Assembly (NCBI GenBank): GCA_037954325.1
Contig: JBBMNZ010000016.1
Location: 1,236,001 to 1,300,000 of the forward strand
Direction: 5' to 3'
From: Fistularia commersonii
Taxonomy: Eukaryota; Chordata; Actinopteri; Syngnathiformes; Fistulariidae
DNA length: 64,000 bases
The notes under the pieces are model-generated. The model was not told the DNA's origin. It did not search any database and was given only the letters and a program-made list of their open reading frames with translations. Both the position numbers and the translations under genes were made by a program. Below are positions 1 through 13,300 of the stretch, one piece after another. Position 1 is the stretch's first letter. Each line of letters begins with the position of its first letter.

Positions 1-1003
1 TGTTCAAGTTTGTGCAAAGTAACTTTGATGATAAGTAAAGAAAAAAAAAACGCGGAAAACTGCAGAACGTCCCAGCAGCAGGTTCCTCCGGCAGACGGTA
101 AAATCCCAGGATTGCAATTAGAAAGAGACTCTTGGTATCACAGCTGGTCGTCTCAGACTAATTTCTGGTACGGGGGATTAAAACTAGTAACTAAACTAGT
201 AACTAAAGTATGGCAACTCATCCAGATTATCCTACTGGAATTTGTATTGGTCCAAAAGTTGGGGTCTAGAAAGGAGTTTTGTGATGGATATCTATATATA
301 TATATATATATTTGACATCCCATCACCTGCGGCGCTTCGTGATTGCATCACCATCTCCCGTAAATTAATGAAGAAAGTCATGATTGTGACACCTGTGACA
401 GTGACATGAAAACAAATTTCGCGCGGGAACGAGCTGGCGAGCGACGCGGACGAATAAGTTGTCAGCCACGCGGCGTTGTACCAGGAAGATGTTTACATTC
501 GGTTGTTACGCCATGGTGGACTGTGCTACATCCGCTTGTGCCGTTTCTTGTGGAAACTTTTTTTCCCCGAGCGTAAGTCAGACTTCTGACAGCAGTGCTT
601 GGAGGAAAAGGAAAGCTTCTCGACAGATGCAGGAGCAAAGTTACAAGAAGATATTGGAGGAGGGGAAGATGGCTTTTTTGCAGCCTGGCCTGGGACGTTT
701 TTGCAAGTAGAGAGTAAGCACCCGTACCCTACACCTCCAAGGCCTCTCCATCCTACACCGTGGAATGGGATGTATTGTTTTGTAGACTTTGGGAGAAAAT
801 CGCGTCGTAGGAATGGAATTCCACCAGAAGTTGAGGACTGGCTGTATTTGTCTGAATGCTAATTGTAAGGAACGTCCGGCGAACTGGTCCCGCATCTCCC
901 CTGAGTTTTGGAGTCGTATCGTCCGGTCGTCCCACGACGATGCAACGCTCACGCGGCTGATTCCGAATCCGCCGATCGTGCCTCCGAGTCCACGCGGCTC
1001 CCG
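1..1003 (-). other. alg6 3' flank / 3' UTR region
   Basis: No minus-strand AATAAA or ATTAAA was seen in this kilobase, so the alg6 3' UTR may use a variant signal or run past the window edge. It contains a short (TA)n at 292-311. Small open frames on both strands at 459-952 matched nothing I recognise. Confidence 0.4.
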
Positions 1004-1201
1004 TCAGCTCTGCTTCTTCTGACTCCTCCCGCTGGACGGTGGACCCAACTGGACGGCGTTGAAGTATACGAACGCCCCCAGGAAATGCAGGAAGGCCAGC
1101 GCCGACACCAGCACGGGGAACAGGTCGGGCAGGTGCGGCGGCGGGACGACGGCGACGCTGGCGGCGCTCAAGCAGCCCATGGCGGCAAGGCAGGCGTGGA
1201 A
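1004..1201 (-). CDS. alg6: alg6 coding exon 14 (residues 443-507, stop)
   Basis: The exon starts after ccctgttctag and encodes FHACLAAMGCLSAASVAVVP, then HLPDLFPVLVSALAFLHFLG and on to GRSQKKQS and TGA (1004-1006). LPDLFPVLV corresponds to the family LPDLFSVLV, and the terminal KKQS is a di-lysine ER-retrieval signal. The codons are very GC-rich compared with the flanks. Confidence 0.94.
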   Translation of the reverse strand, partial: FHACLAAMGCLSAASVAVVPPPHLPDLFPVLVSALAFLHFLGAFVYFNAVQLGPPSSGRSQKKQS

Positions 1202-4200
1202 CTAGAACAGGGACGGACAGAACGGCGGGTTACGTTGCGGCTTGAACTCCAAGAAAACATGCTAAAGCGGCGTGGAGCGACCCGCGCTCTATCTGTTCAT
1301 GGACGCCGTCCCGCGATGTACAAATGACCTTGCCCGTCTCCTTTTAGGAGGCAACTCTAGTTTAAGAGATAAAAAATAAAAGAAATCTCAACATTTACCG
1401 AGGGGATGAACGACCTTTCACAAACAAATATCCTGCTCAAAATGAATCAGGCGAATCCTTTATGATGATTGGATTATTCTGCTCGGAATCACCTGATTCC
1501 AAGTGTGATTTGTGATTTGTGTCTCTGGTGAAGACCCGCACGCAGGAGGATCGAGGTTGTTATGCGGGCGGCGATTTTTACACATCCAGATCAATTAGCC
1601 GGATTAGAGGAACTGAAAAATAACAATTGAATGTCTTCTATGGCTCGGAGGCTTCGGGTCCAGATGAATAAGAAAAACATTTTGAACGGCAGTCACGGGC
1701 TTCTTCCCGCCCGACGGCTTCACGGAGGCAGACGTGATTGATTCCGGTGCACCACTGCGAAAAAAAAAGAAAGGAAACGGCGAGAAGCGGGCACTTCGGG
1801 CCGCGACGGCGATCCGCCGAACAAACTAATAACTTCTTTTACCGCCGAAGACGACGGTGAGATCATTTATGTGTCTATTTAGGCTTTACGAGCCAGAGAT
1901 AAGTTAGTAAGACGGAGGAAATGCATGCTGCCCGCGCCCACAAAGCCATGAAACCCTATCGCCGTCGTCGGGACCCGCTATTTATGCTGCTTGTGTAAAT
2001 AAATATATCTAGGCAAACCTGTGTTAATGACGCGCACTATAAAAAGACACCTTCTCTTAATCTCTGACACCCTACCGGTGCCCCCTGTTGCGGCGCTGCG
2101 GCCACTCCAGACGCCGTGGAAACTTAAATAAGTGATAAATAATTCTTGGCCTGGCAGCGGCTCTCATCCCCGGACAGCTTACACAGCTTACGGTGGTACA
2201 TGATCTTTATTTGTACAGTTGGGCGGATCTTCTCACGCGCTCGCGGTTTACAAACGCATCAGCTGCGCAGGCTGAAGCCTCCACGGCGGCGTGAACCGCC
2301 ACTGGGTCGGAGGTCTTCACTTAAAACAACTTCCTGTAAAGCAACAGCATATGGGCTGTTCCATCACATCCAATCATTCATCCACCGTCAATACTGTCAT
2401 TGGCTGACAGGCAGGCTTCACCGGCCAATCACGGGCCTCTAGTAGAAACACGACCATTCACGCGTCTCCGTGGGAATCCAATCAGGGGTCTTCTGGCTGC
2501 GGGGAGGAAGCTCGAACTCAATTGACATTATCGATTTATTTATCCCCCGTCAGCTCCGGGTTAGCACTGTTAGCCTTGCATCCCTCACTTGTCTTCATGA
2601 CGTCCTCTCAGAAACCCACCGACAGAGTCACCATCCATCCATCTCACGAGGAGTTGCGGCCAAACAAAGGCTGCTTGCGTGGAAAGCAAGTGCTGCAACG
2701 TCTCGGCAAAGCACTGGAGACATCAGCTGCTTCCAGACACAACACTTCCAAGAAGTGTCCAGCTCCAGTTGGCTTCCAGGAAGGAGCGGTGTCACGGTGT
2801 GACACAGTGCACATTGAAGCTCCACACTCCAAACCAAACCGCCCAAGAATAAGAAGAAGAATACGACGACAAGGAGGTGGAAACCGCCACAGTGTTCATG
2901 GAATCATAACCATGGGCTATCAGATGATGGGAGTGTTTTATCTTCTCCCTGCACTGCTTCGATGGCGAAGAACCCTGTTAGCCGTTAGCTAACTCTGCAC
3001 TTATTCTGGCCAGAATGTAGATGTTCCTCTGCGAGCCTTTGAAACACCTCTGAGGGGTATCTCATGAGCAGGATTGCTTTTAAAACTGGGCTTCCGGCAG
3101 GAACAGCCCTTGCTAGGGAAATCCCGGCGTCCGATACTGACCTTCCACCGCACCAGCAGGCCCAGGTCTGCTCCCGGCAGGCAAGGCAGCAGCGTCCGGT
3201 AGAACCCCAGCCGCAGCTCGGCCTCCGAGCAGCGCTCCAGAGCCGACAGCAGGCTGGTGGCGAAGAAGAGAAAGGCCAGCGAGGTCACGGCGTAGGGGAT
3301 CAGGAGGCCGTCCTTCAGGAGCAGCGGCAGCATGCTGTGGAGAAGCAGCACCAGGACATCAGCATCAAAAGATAGCTGACGGACGACACCAATCATGGAT
3401 TTTCATTCGTCGTCCACCTGTTTGCGCGTGCGTCTTAGTTGAGCGACGGGGGAAAACAGACAAGAACAACAGTTGACTCACAGTAAATCGCACCGGCTTG
3501 TGAAAAACAAAACAAAAAAACACACAATCGCGCACTCATTCCGGTCGTCGGGTCAAACAATAACGCGCAAGTCAGCGGATAAATGTTGAACATTTTTTAG
3601 AAATACATAGCTAATCCGTTTGCGGCACACAGTCCGAGGTGTGTGCCTTTTCCAAACGGCCGTGGCATGAGGATCCATTTTGCCTAATTGTGGTAACAAA
3701 CGGCGTTTTTTCCTTTTTAAATCCGGTGGGGAGAAAACGCACGGACTGTACGGAGACTCCAGAATGACCTCCTGTTCCCAAACAACGCGCTCTCAAGCGG
3801 CAGGCACGCCGGCTATGCCACATAATCCCCACATATCCTTATACTAAACCACACGCACAACAATTAGAGCTGCCGGAAGAATTTAACGACAGCTGGTGAA
3901 AGTTAGATGAAGCATTCGCTACGCTACTTGTCTTCTACCTTAAACCCCCCACCCCCCACCCCCCCACACACACGCATGCACGTGAACGGCTGTCGGGTCA
4001 CTCTTAATGTTTACGAGTGAAGTAGGAATGATGAAGAGGACGGGTTCTCTTTGCCCAGTGCTTGGACTTGCAGGTTGTGTTGACTTTGGCAGGCATTCCT
4101 GCAACACTAAGCCGCACAATTGTGCTCTTGAAAGACACCGAGCTTTGAATGACCTGCACGGCCTTCAGAAGTTGCACGTGACAGTGGAGGTTCTGATTTG

Positions 4201-7200
4201 AAGCCGAGGATTCAAGAACAGACTGGTGCTTAAACTTCTTGAGGTCACCACAGCCAATCATCTGCCTCCATCTAACCAACTAACTCCCTGTCCTCTTCAC
4301 CTCTATTCATAATCTCCACATCTTCATCTCTGCTTCTCCTCAGTGTCTCCAACCAGACACCGTTGCTACTCTTCACCTCCATCTTCTCCACCTTTCTGAT
4401 AATCTTACATCACACCTGACGCTTTTCTCCGCCTCTAGATGTTCCCTCACCTGCTCTGACTGAGCATCACAGTGTCGTCGGCAAACATCACGGCCCTCAC
4501 GTGCGCTCTACGGAGTATTAAAGAACCAGCTCGTGTCTGCTCTTGTCGTGGCACCTGGACTTGAATTTCTTCACGTGAAGGCTTCCTAAAGAGCTTCTGC
4601 AGAAGCTTCTGGGATGAGGGGTTAAACATCTTCAAGTGAAGATATTCAAATCCTAGTGACAGCCATGGCTGACGTTTTGACATTTTTGGTTTTTTTTTTC
4701 TTTCCATTCCTGCCATTCTAGCAAATAGAAATTCAAATGCCTCGCTGTCTTGGGGCAGATAGGGATGGGCGCATTGTCTTTTAAAGTCAATAAAATAACT
4801 TTACTTTATAAAGACACATAGAGCAGGGGTCGCCAACCCACGGCTCCCCGCGGCTAGTATTTAATTAAAATGTATTTTATTTTAATTTGTTCATTTTTAA
4901 ATGTGAAGCTCTTGTGACATCTCAATGAAACGTGTTAAAATATTTTTGGCGCTCTTAATAAACGACTGCACGCGCCAGTAAAAGGACGGCATTTTTGTTT
5001 TTTCTGCCGATGGATCATTCAGTCATGGAGTATTTTTCTTAAAAGTAACCTTCAACCAAATGTCTTCAAAATTTTCAGTTGCATGGAGAAAATGTCATTT
5101 TGTTTTCTCTGCAGTATACATTTATTTTCACGTGCACAGTGTAGAAAGCCATTTCCCTGGACAGTGAAATTCCTACTTTGCTGTCTACAGTGCATTTGCA
5201 TACATAGCATAAAGGCAAAAAAAAATATATATATATATACTGCTCAAAAAATAAGGGAACACTTAAACAAAACAATGTAACTCTAAGTCAATCACACTTG
5301 TGTGAAATCAAACTGTCCACTTAGGAAGCAACACTGATTCATTTTGACTTGTTTTAAGGACATTGGATCAGCCTGTAGTGTGTTTTTCACTTTAAAATCC
5401 AAATCCAGACCTCCATTGGTTCAAACATTTGATTTCCATTGATCATTTTTGTGTGATTTTGTTGTCGGCACATTCAACTATGTAAAGAACAAAGTATTTC
5501 ATAAGATTATTTCACTCCCTCAGATCTGGGATATGCTATTTTTGTGTTTCCTTTATTTTTTTGAGCAGTGTGTATAACGTTATATGCCGCGTGGCTCCCG
5601 GTGTCGTCTTTACAGTGAGGAAACGGCGCCAACGGCTCTTTGAGCGGTAAAGCTTGCGGACCCCTGAGATAGAGCGTAAAAACGACAAAACGAAGCCTCG
5701 TCGTCTTACCTGAACGTCGACGCCTGCAGGAACCAGATGGCGATGAGGGGAACGTCGCTGAGCACGAGGCAGACGGCTCTGGGGGGAAGAAATCTGTATG
5801 TCAGCGGGCGCCGCCACGTACGAACGTTGAATTTTTCAGCACGGGCGCTAGCGGTGCGCTCGACGGCTCCGAGGAAGGCCCATAATTACAGCTAGCGCTC
5901 TTTTCCGATCCTGCTGCAGCCCGATAATTGATCCTGCACAAACAACGCCCCGCTGCTGCTTTCTGCCATTCTGCCTTAATCCCCAGACATGCATTACCAA
6001 TTGATTCAGTGGGGGGGCCTAGTGGGAGATAGAACTCAATAGTTAATAAAGAAACAATCTTCCCTAATCTAGATTAATAGATGAGCTCAGATCTCGGCAC
6101 CAAATCCCGCGCTGTGGAGTCTAAATGGTAATGAACCCCGGACCAGCTCATCTTCATGCATTCATTCAGCTTGATAGATATGACGCACTTGGATATTAGT
6201 GACAATGGAAGTTGGCAGTGTGACGGCGGAGCTCTCATTTAGCAAAATTGCCCTCTAATAGATTTTGAGTGTGCGGCACGTGGACAGCGTCAGTTTTACA
6301 AACGTATTCCAATCATAACTAGGCTGCTGGACGGGAGACGCGTCCTGTCCTTTCTGAGCGGGAACCAATCAATACCTGAAGCGGACCAAGAGGTGGAAAG
6401 AGAAGATCGTACTCGACGCCACGGACGCGGATTTAAACTCACAGCGACGCCAGGAGGACGGACTTCTCGTGGACTTGGAAGGAGAAGAGGAAAAAGGCCA
6501 GGGAAGAGTTCACCTGAGCAAGACAGAGTTTGAGGCAAAATTAACCCAAAAACAGAGCGAGTGATAGGAAAAAGACAAACCGGTCTGGATTGATCAGTGT
6601 CACATGGCAGGAGATACGAGAGGCTGCGTTCACTCACCAGAGCCACTTTGAACTGCCAGAAGGTCGGCTTGGTCAACAGTCTGATGGAGGATGGCAGGAC
6701 GGCGAGAAGGGTGCAGGCCAAACTGGAAAGAACCAAAAACAGAATGCAAGTGGCATTTTCTATGGACATGAGCTGACAAACAGCCAGTCCCGATGAAGAT
6801 GGCGGGAAATATTCATCATGTATACCAGTCAGGGACACGGGACAATGTGATTGGGCGATAGGCGTGGTTGGACCTATCACAGGTCCACATGTAGAGACAT
6901 CTGACCATTCGCATGTTCTGGACAATGAAGAGTCTCCACTGCACCTCCAGCATGTGTTTGGACCGTGGGGGGAACGCAGAGAACGAGAACATGGAGACTC
7001 CACACAGAATGGTGGTAATCCAACCAGGTACCTTCTGGCTAAGCGTCCCAGAAAACACATGATGCAGAACTCTGACAGTAAGCATGTTGACGGCTTCTAT
7101 GAAAATGCATGTGCAACATTTTGGACAATTTGTTTTTCTGGAAGGCTAACTTTAGCATACTTAGCTCCGCATTTGTAGAATGTACTCTTCGACAACCGAC

Positions 7201-10200
7201 ACTTGCATGCGTTTGACCTTTTAAGATGTTCTTGCGGGCCGCATAAAATGACATGGCAGGCCACATTCGGCCCGCAGGCCTTGAGTTTGACACATGTAGT
7301 TTAACCCTTCAATTGTCACCTGTCACTGACTGAATGTGTTGAGACCTCTGGCATGTAAAGAGAGTGTGTGAAGGCAAAGAGCGCAATTCTAGAAGACACG
7401 GGGAGAGTGATCAGACAGTAGAAGCTCCCTGATGGCGTTTTTCAGATTGACGACTCCTTCAAAGACTGCATGTGTTTTAATGATATTACCCTTTGCAAAT
7501 AACAATACTTTCATCAAATGTTTGAGATGTCCCTTAAGCTTGGAGCCTAGCTGGTTAGCGACCCCTCCGCCACAAAGACAAATCTTGCTTCTCATTTGTC
7601 GTAAGTGACCGTCCAATTCTGTCCCCCGACTTCACGGGCTAGAATATTGTGAACATAGAACCCCGACATTTAACATGCGGGGTTAATGAGCCATGATCCA
7701 CCGTGAACACAGCTGTTACATCAGTGTATATATATACATATACACACACACTGATATATATATATATATGGATATAGATATTGTATTTTCTCACAGCGAC
7801 CAACCATACGGGACCTTTCGTTTTGGTTCGAGTGACACCCAAACACTTGTCGGGATGTTCTGTGGATGAGTGTGAAGGAATGCCCCACTGGTAAAACCTT
7901 AGTTCTTACGAAAACCTAGGGTTTGCTAGGCTAGTAGCTAGTTCTGCTGCCAAAGTAACTCACTAAGGGAGATCCCATGATGCTCTTCTCTCATTCCTGT
8001 CACTCTACCGATTCCGTCTGCACTCACAGTGCATAAGAGTAGCCTCCAATTGGCTCTCATTGGTCAGGTTCACAGGGGTGCGTGGCATCATCGACCGCAG
8101 CTTCTCGCCAGGCGTCCACTTTGGTAATTTCTTTTATGGATGTATCATTTCAGCATATTAATCAATAAACTCTGACTCCGCGTTTCAGCTTCCTGTTTGA
8201 CCGAAGAAATGTTTCCATTGGGTTGCCTTGTTATCTCTGTATATGACACATGCTTCGGCAGCTCCCTGGGCCATACGGCTTCTCATAACTTCTAAAAACA
8301 AGTGTGACTTCATGTGCAGAAGCTCCTCACAAGATGTTTCCTCAAGGGATGGTCTGGTTTTGCACACAGCCTCGATTCCTGGACGAGCCCTGCTTTCCGA
8401 GGAAACGAGAGGACAAGAGATCGGAGGAGGGGGGCAGGAAGACAGAAAGAAGGAAGGACGGAGAGAGGATAGACACAGCAGTATGATGGAGGTGGAGGAT
8501 TACCTGAGGTGGAGCTGGGAGTCAGCGGACAGGATGGATCTGATCTTTATCAGGGAGTTCAAGCTGCACCAGGCGTTGGCCACCTTATCCTGCACACACG
8601 AGCAGACCGATCGCTTCCGTGAGGAACGTCCATCCACTTGTCACATTCATTTCAGCAGGGGTCTCGGGCAAATAGGCCCGCGGGCCGATTGCGGCCCTCG
8701 GGACAATATTTTGTGGCCCCCTGGCTGAAATCAAATCTTTGTGTTAATGCGGCCTGTACGTTTTTTTCTCACATGTATCTGGGGGTTTTATACAGTGGGT
8801 TTCGAAAAAAATTGGGCAAGTAAAAAATAAAAAAAGGAACTTTGCAATTTATAATTTGTTTCAAAATTTGAAAACAAAATGATTTTTTGATGAAACAAGG
8901 TCTTGTGACAGTGTTAAAACGATCTTTTCTTATTTCTATAAAAAAACACAAAAGCTGGCAAAATTAAAAAGGTTGATTTAATAACCAGAATAGCCACCAT
9001 TAGCCTTGTAAACATTATACCTTCTCTTATACATGCTAATAATCAATTTTCTAATAAATTCTAGTGGGAAATTTTCCCACAGTGACAAGATTTTGTCTTT
9101 TAACTCAACAATACTTCTAGGGTGTAATTTCACCAATTATTTTTTAATAATCATTTTTAATATTAATTCATCATGTACTTTTTAGAGGAACAGTTTATAA
9201 CATATAAACATTTTTATAATTTACCTGTTTACCTCCTTTACACTAAAACAAAGGAAAAAGTAGGACCTTTTGTTACTTCTCTGTAATTTACTGGTCTGGC
9301 CCCCTTGACATCAAATTAGGCTGTATGTGGCCCCCAGACCAAAATGGTTTTGACACCCTGGCATTTCAGTTATCAAAACAGAAAAGAAGCACCGGCCCAT
9401 TATCAAAACAGTGGACCCTCGCTACTTTGCAGATTTTTTGTGTGATTCGGTTCTCGCAATTTATCATTCTTTAGTGTTATTTTGCAGTTTAGATTTTTTT
9501 TCCATGATGAAATAGCCACATTCTAGCGTAAGACAAGAAAAAAAAAACAGTAAAAATATAGTAAAAATTTATTTTATAAAATAATAAAATACAAACTCAA
9601 GATGATGAAGTCTGTCGGCAAGGAAGAAGAAGAAATCGAAGAGACCGGTCTCGCGCTCGAACAACTCGCTGCTATGACAAACGCCGCAAAAGCCCTGCCA
9701 AATATATCGCAAGATCAAGGACGACGACACAGTTCGGTCGGTCCGTGATCGACGGGGCCGTGGCGGTTTATAAAACTGTTTTCAACCAGGAAAAAAAAGC
9801 AGAGGCGGCAACTGCCTATAACCATGTTTCTGAAGGAAAAAAAATGCCAGTATGTGCCAGGAGGTTTGTAAAGGGTTGAGTGTTAATATATCTGTAAATA
9901 CAATCAAAATGATCACGTCTACTTTCACTTTTTTACTTTGTAAGGAAAAGTGAGGGTCCACTGTACGATTATGATCACCCATCAAACTCCAGGATATGCT
10001 GCGCTCCAGTGTTTCTAATAACACTTAACATTTTTGATTTCATTTGCGAGCAATTACAACCCCTGCCGTGAAAACATGCTCTCAAATGATCAACTGGAAT
10101 AATATTATCATCAGTTTGTGTGCTCACCCTTATTTGCAAATAGCTCACAGTTGCAAATACATTATAAATATATATTCCTTGCAGTAACACTGTTAACTGT

Positions 10201-10340
10201 TTATCACATGTATTTAAGTGCATACAAAAAGCTGAAATTGGCAAATAACTGTAATTGCTGCAACTAATTATTTCCCTGCTGAATGAGCAATAAAAATTCC
10301 TCGGGGCATTCCGGGATGACATTTGCACAAGACAGCTCCG

Positions 10341-10389
<49 letters not shown>

Positions 10390-13300
10390 CACGCGTGTGT
10401 GTGTGTGTGTGAGACCCTCGATTATGAATTTACGACCCCGGTCAGAAATAGCACGGGACTTATTTGTAAACTTGAGGATGCCGGGGGTCGGAGGTCAAGC
10501 CGAGGAGCGAGGCGTGGCCGCTGGGAGCTGTGTCTAATGGTGACGGTCAGAGCTGATTAGGTATTTCCAGTCCCGTGTGAAAACCACTTCATATATACAT
10601 AACATTGGCTAATTATAGCGAATAGCCCGGAGGCAAATCTTTCAATATTAGTCCAAGAAGTTAACAAATTAAACAGATCGAAGAAAGAAATAACACATTC
10701 TCGCCGGGTTATATTTATCCCAATTACCTGCAAGCTATAAATGACTGTGGATTCATAAAAGTTTCATCGGATTTCCCTCCAGAAGCTTACAACTTTTAGC
10801 TCCTCGTGTGTGCCCAACTCTGTTGGATGTCAGTATTAATAAATGCTGCGATGTTAGTTAGTATCTTGCTTAGCGGTTAGCTTAGCGCGTGCCGAGGAAG
10901 GCCTCGGGGCGGGGCGTCCTGTTCCTGTTGTCTTCTGCGCCGCAGCTGCTCGCGGCGCGGCTCTAACTGTCCGCCAACTCAGCAATCCGCCACCAAGCGT
11001 TGTGTTGTCTCAGCCGCATCCCCGCGTTTCGGCCCGTCCTCGCCGCCCCTGCAAATAACCGCTACCGGGAATGTCCCCGGGGGGGCGACGCGTGAACGTC
11101 TCATCTGGCAAACGCAAAAATTTCCCTCGGGGGGAGCATTTGGTGCTGTATTTGTAAACCGGCGGCAACCCGAGACGGCAGAATGCCGCCCGGCGGGTAA
11201 ACTTACAACCACCCCTTCCCCGTCCCCTCGTCCCAAAGCTAACGCTTACGTGCACAGTTTCACAATTAGTGCGGAACAGCGCGCCCCGGCAGGCCCCGTG
11301 CTGTCGTCACACAGGGCTATAGTGTCTCTCACACCCGCCGTATTATGTTTGCATCATATCGCTGAGCAAATCCAGCGCCGTGGCGAGCGCGACCATTGGC
11401 CGACAGTCCCCCCCCCCAACCCGGCTAGATTTTTCAATTACCTCTTACATCCATGACACCTCGAGGTGGTTGCCACCTTGAGGACAGGGACCAGATGATC
11501 CCTTAAAGGGAAACCTATGACACGCGTGCCACACACAGTTACTTTACCTCGGCCAACCCTTCCAGCGACGGAAGTACTCTTTATCACCGTCCAGTATCCA
11601 TTGCCTTTTAATTAATATCATATTCCAGCCCTGTGTAAAGCGAGGACTGACTGACAGCAATTAATTGTGTGTGTGTGTATGTGTAAACTTGTGTCTCGGC
11701 GAGAGGCTCTCCATTAATGTCATTGTAACACCTGCGTGTACGTACGAATCCAACCTCCCTCCCGGATGCGCCGCGATATTCAGAGCTGGCCCCGTCACCG
11801 GTCCGGTTTACCGCGACATAACTGCGCCGTGAAGTGCTGGAAACGCTGAGGTCATAAATTAGCTAAGATTTATATCTGCACGTCAAACCCCGAGCACCTC
11901 CCGGGGATAGGACGCAGCTGATCTCCTGACCTTTTCCAGATTTTATTCCTCCGTTTTCTCTGATCCTGCGGCGTATCCATTTCCGAGCGGCTAAGCACCG
12001 GCGGATATAAGGGTGTTCGCCATGCTGAGAGTATGGAACAGTGTGGAGGGCACGAGGAAAGTCAGGGCGCGCCTGACTTTCATAAAGCATTAAAGCATCT
12101 AGCTATAAATGTTTTAACTCCCATGAAATTAGGACTTAATGTTCTTGGAAAATAAAATGTCAGCGCCTGGAACACAATTGATCACCGTGCACATTTGAGC
12201 GTAAATAAAACAACAAGGTGTTTTATAACGCCAACCCCCACCCCACCCCCCCGTGCAGTGTCACAAGTCATGATTCTAAGTGTTGTGGTGAGCCTGGATC
12301 GGGGTTACTGACTAGCTAGATGTCCGTGACCGACCCTTTTATTACCGTCGGTCAGCAATTTTTAAAGAACAGCCGCAAATCAGCGCAAGAAAAAAAGATC
12401 TTGGGTTATTGAAACCCTTTACAGCAACAGGCTTGAGGGCGTGCGCGCATTCAATAGCTTCTCTGTCGGCCGATGGCAGAGGAACACGCGGCGTTGTGTA
12501 CATTTTCCACGGGCATAAAGAACCCATTGGCTTGAGTCAAGCTTCATTAATTTATGTTGGAAATTGATGGAAATTCCGTCACATTTATTCTCGGCTTTCT
12601 CCGCCATTTCTCACATTCTTGCCAACCACACTGGTATACAGTGTATCTATATGCAGATATACTGTAAATATATATATTTATGAGGGTGGGAGGTTTTACC
12701 CTCGGCACCACCTCAAGGGCAAGATAAATGGAAGTGTAGGCAGGAAGTGTACATGTGATCCTCTGCTATAATCTCCAGGCTAGCCTATGTGTTCCAGGTA
12801 TTATCCTCCACCACATGTTGCTGCAGATAACGTTTGAATTACAAGTTGCGCGTGACTATTCTTAGACGACGGTGCAAATGTTGTGTTTTTTGTTTTGTAA
12901 GAGCAAGGCGAGGACGGCGTTTCATTTTAAGAGTTACCTCAAATAAACCGCGGGCCACGGGAAAGATTCTCCTGAGCACCTGTGAGGCCTGGTTGGGGTC
13001 AGACAGGAAGGGCAGCCAGCAGAGGGTAAAGGTCACCAACACTGCTGCACCAACTCTCACCAGCAGAAGCAGCCTGCACTCGCACACATGCACACACACA
13101 CACACACTGTCAGATACAGCTGAAATACTTACATTTCTTTTTGTAAAACTCGAAATATCTTGGCAATTTCTCCAGTTAAACATGCAGACACGTGGGCAAG
13201 GTGTCATTACAAGGCCTCGTAAAGTAAAAAATATAAATAAAGTTGACATTTTCACATTGTCAAATCACACTTTTTTTATTCTTTTATATAAAAAAAAAAA

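Larger units (their letters stand above)
3335..5709 (-). other. alg6 intron 12
   Basis: GT-AG intron of 2375 nt holding a degraded LINE fragment (about 4215-4530) and a hAT element with a nested Tc1-like MITE (4824-5666). Confidence 0.8.
6723..8503 (-). other. alg6 intron 9
   Basis: GT-AG intron of 1781 nt holding a SINE-like piece (6795-7070), a truncated hAT copy (7080-7300) and a short (TA)/(CA) microsatellite at 7723-7770. The remainder is unremarkable. Confidence 0.75.
8656..9361. mobile_element. hAT-type nonautonomous element interrupted by a mariner fragment
   Basis: The left end is CAGGGGTCTCGGGCAAA. The right end, read in reverse, is CCAGGGTGTCAAAACC. It is flanked by a perfect 8-bp duplication catttcag at 8648-8655 and 9362-9369. 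The ends carry the ggcccgcgggcc/gtggcccc text usual for fish hAT MITEs. The insertion is in alg6 intron 8. Confidence 0.88.
8590..12937 (-). other. alg6 intron 8
   Basis: The largest intron at 4348 nt. It holds a hAT element with nested mariner (8656-9361), a Tigger-like element (9409-9963), a (GT)n tract (10343-10412), and transposon-poor AT-rich sequence around 10.56-10.83 and 11.56-11.65 kb that could be regulatory. Confidence 0.8.

Noticed and set aside
459..952. Possible exons of a gene 3' of alg6
   Set aside because: Open frames on both strands matched no family I recognise, and no convincing splice pair was found. In human the next gene is ITGB3BP, but nothing resembling it is visible.
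2470..2992. Overlapping open frames in alg6 intron 13
   Set aside because: No domain, and the frames overlap on both strands. Treated as chance.
3142..3159. Alternative donor GTGGAA for alg6 exon 13
   Set aside because: It would break the phase with exon 14 and is a weaker donor than GTCAGT.
4004..4279. 91-codon minus-strand frame as a gene
   Set aside because: Its first codons (RWRQMIGCGDL) are LINE tail text and the rest has no recognisable features.
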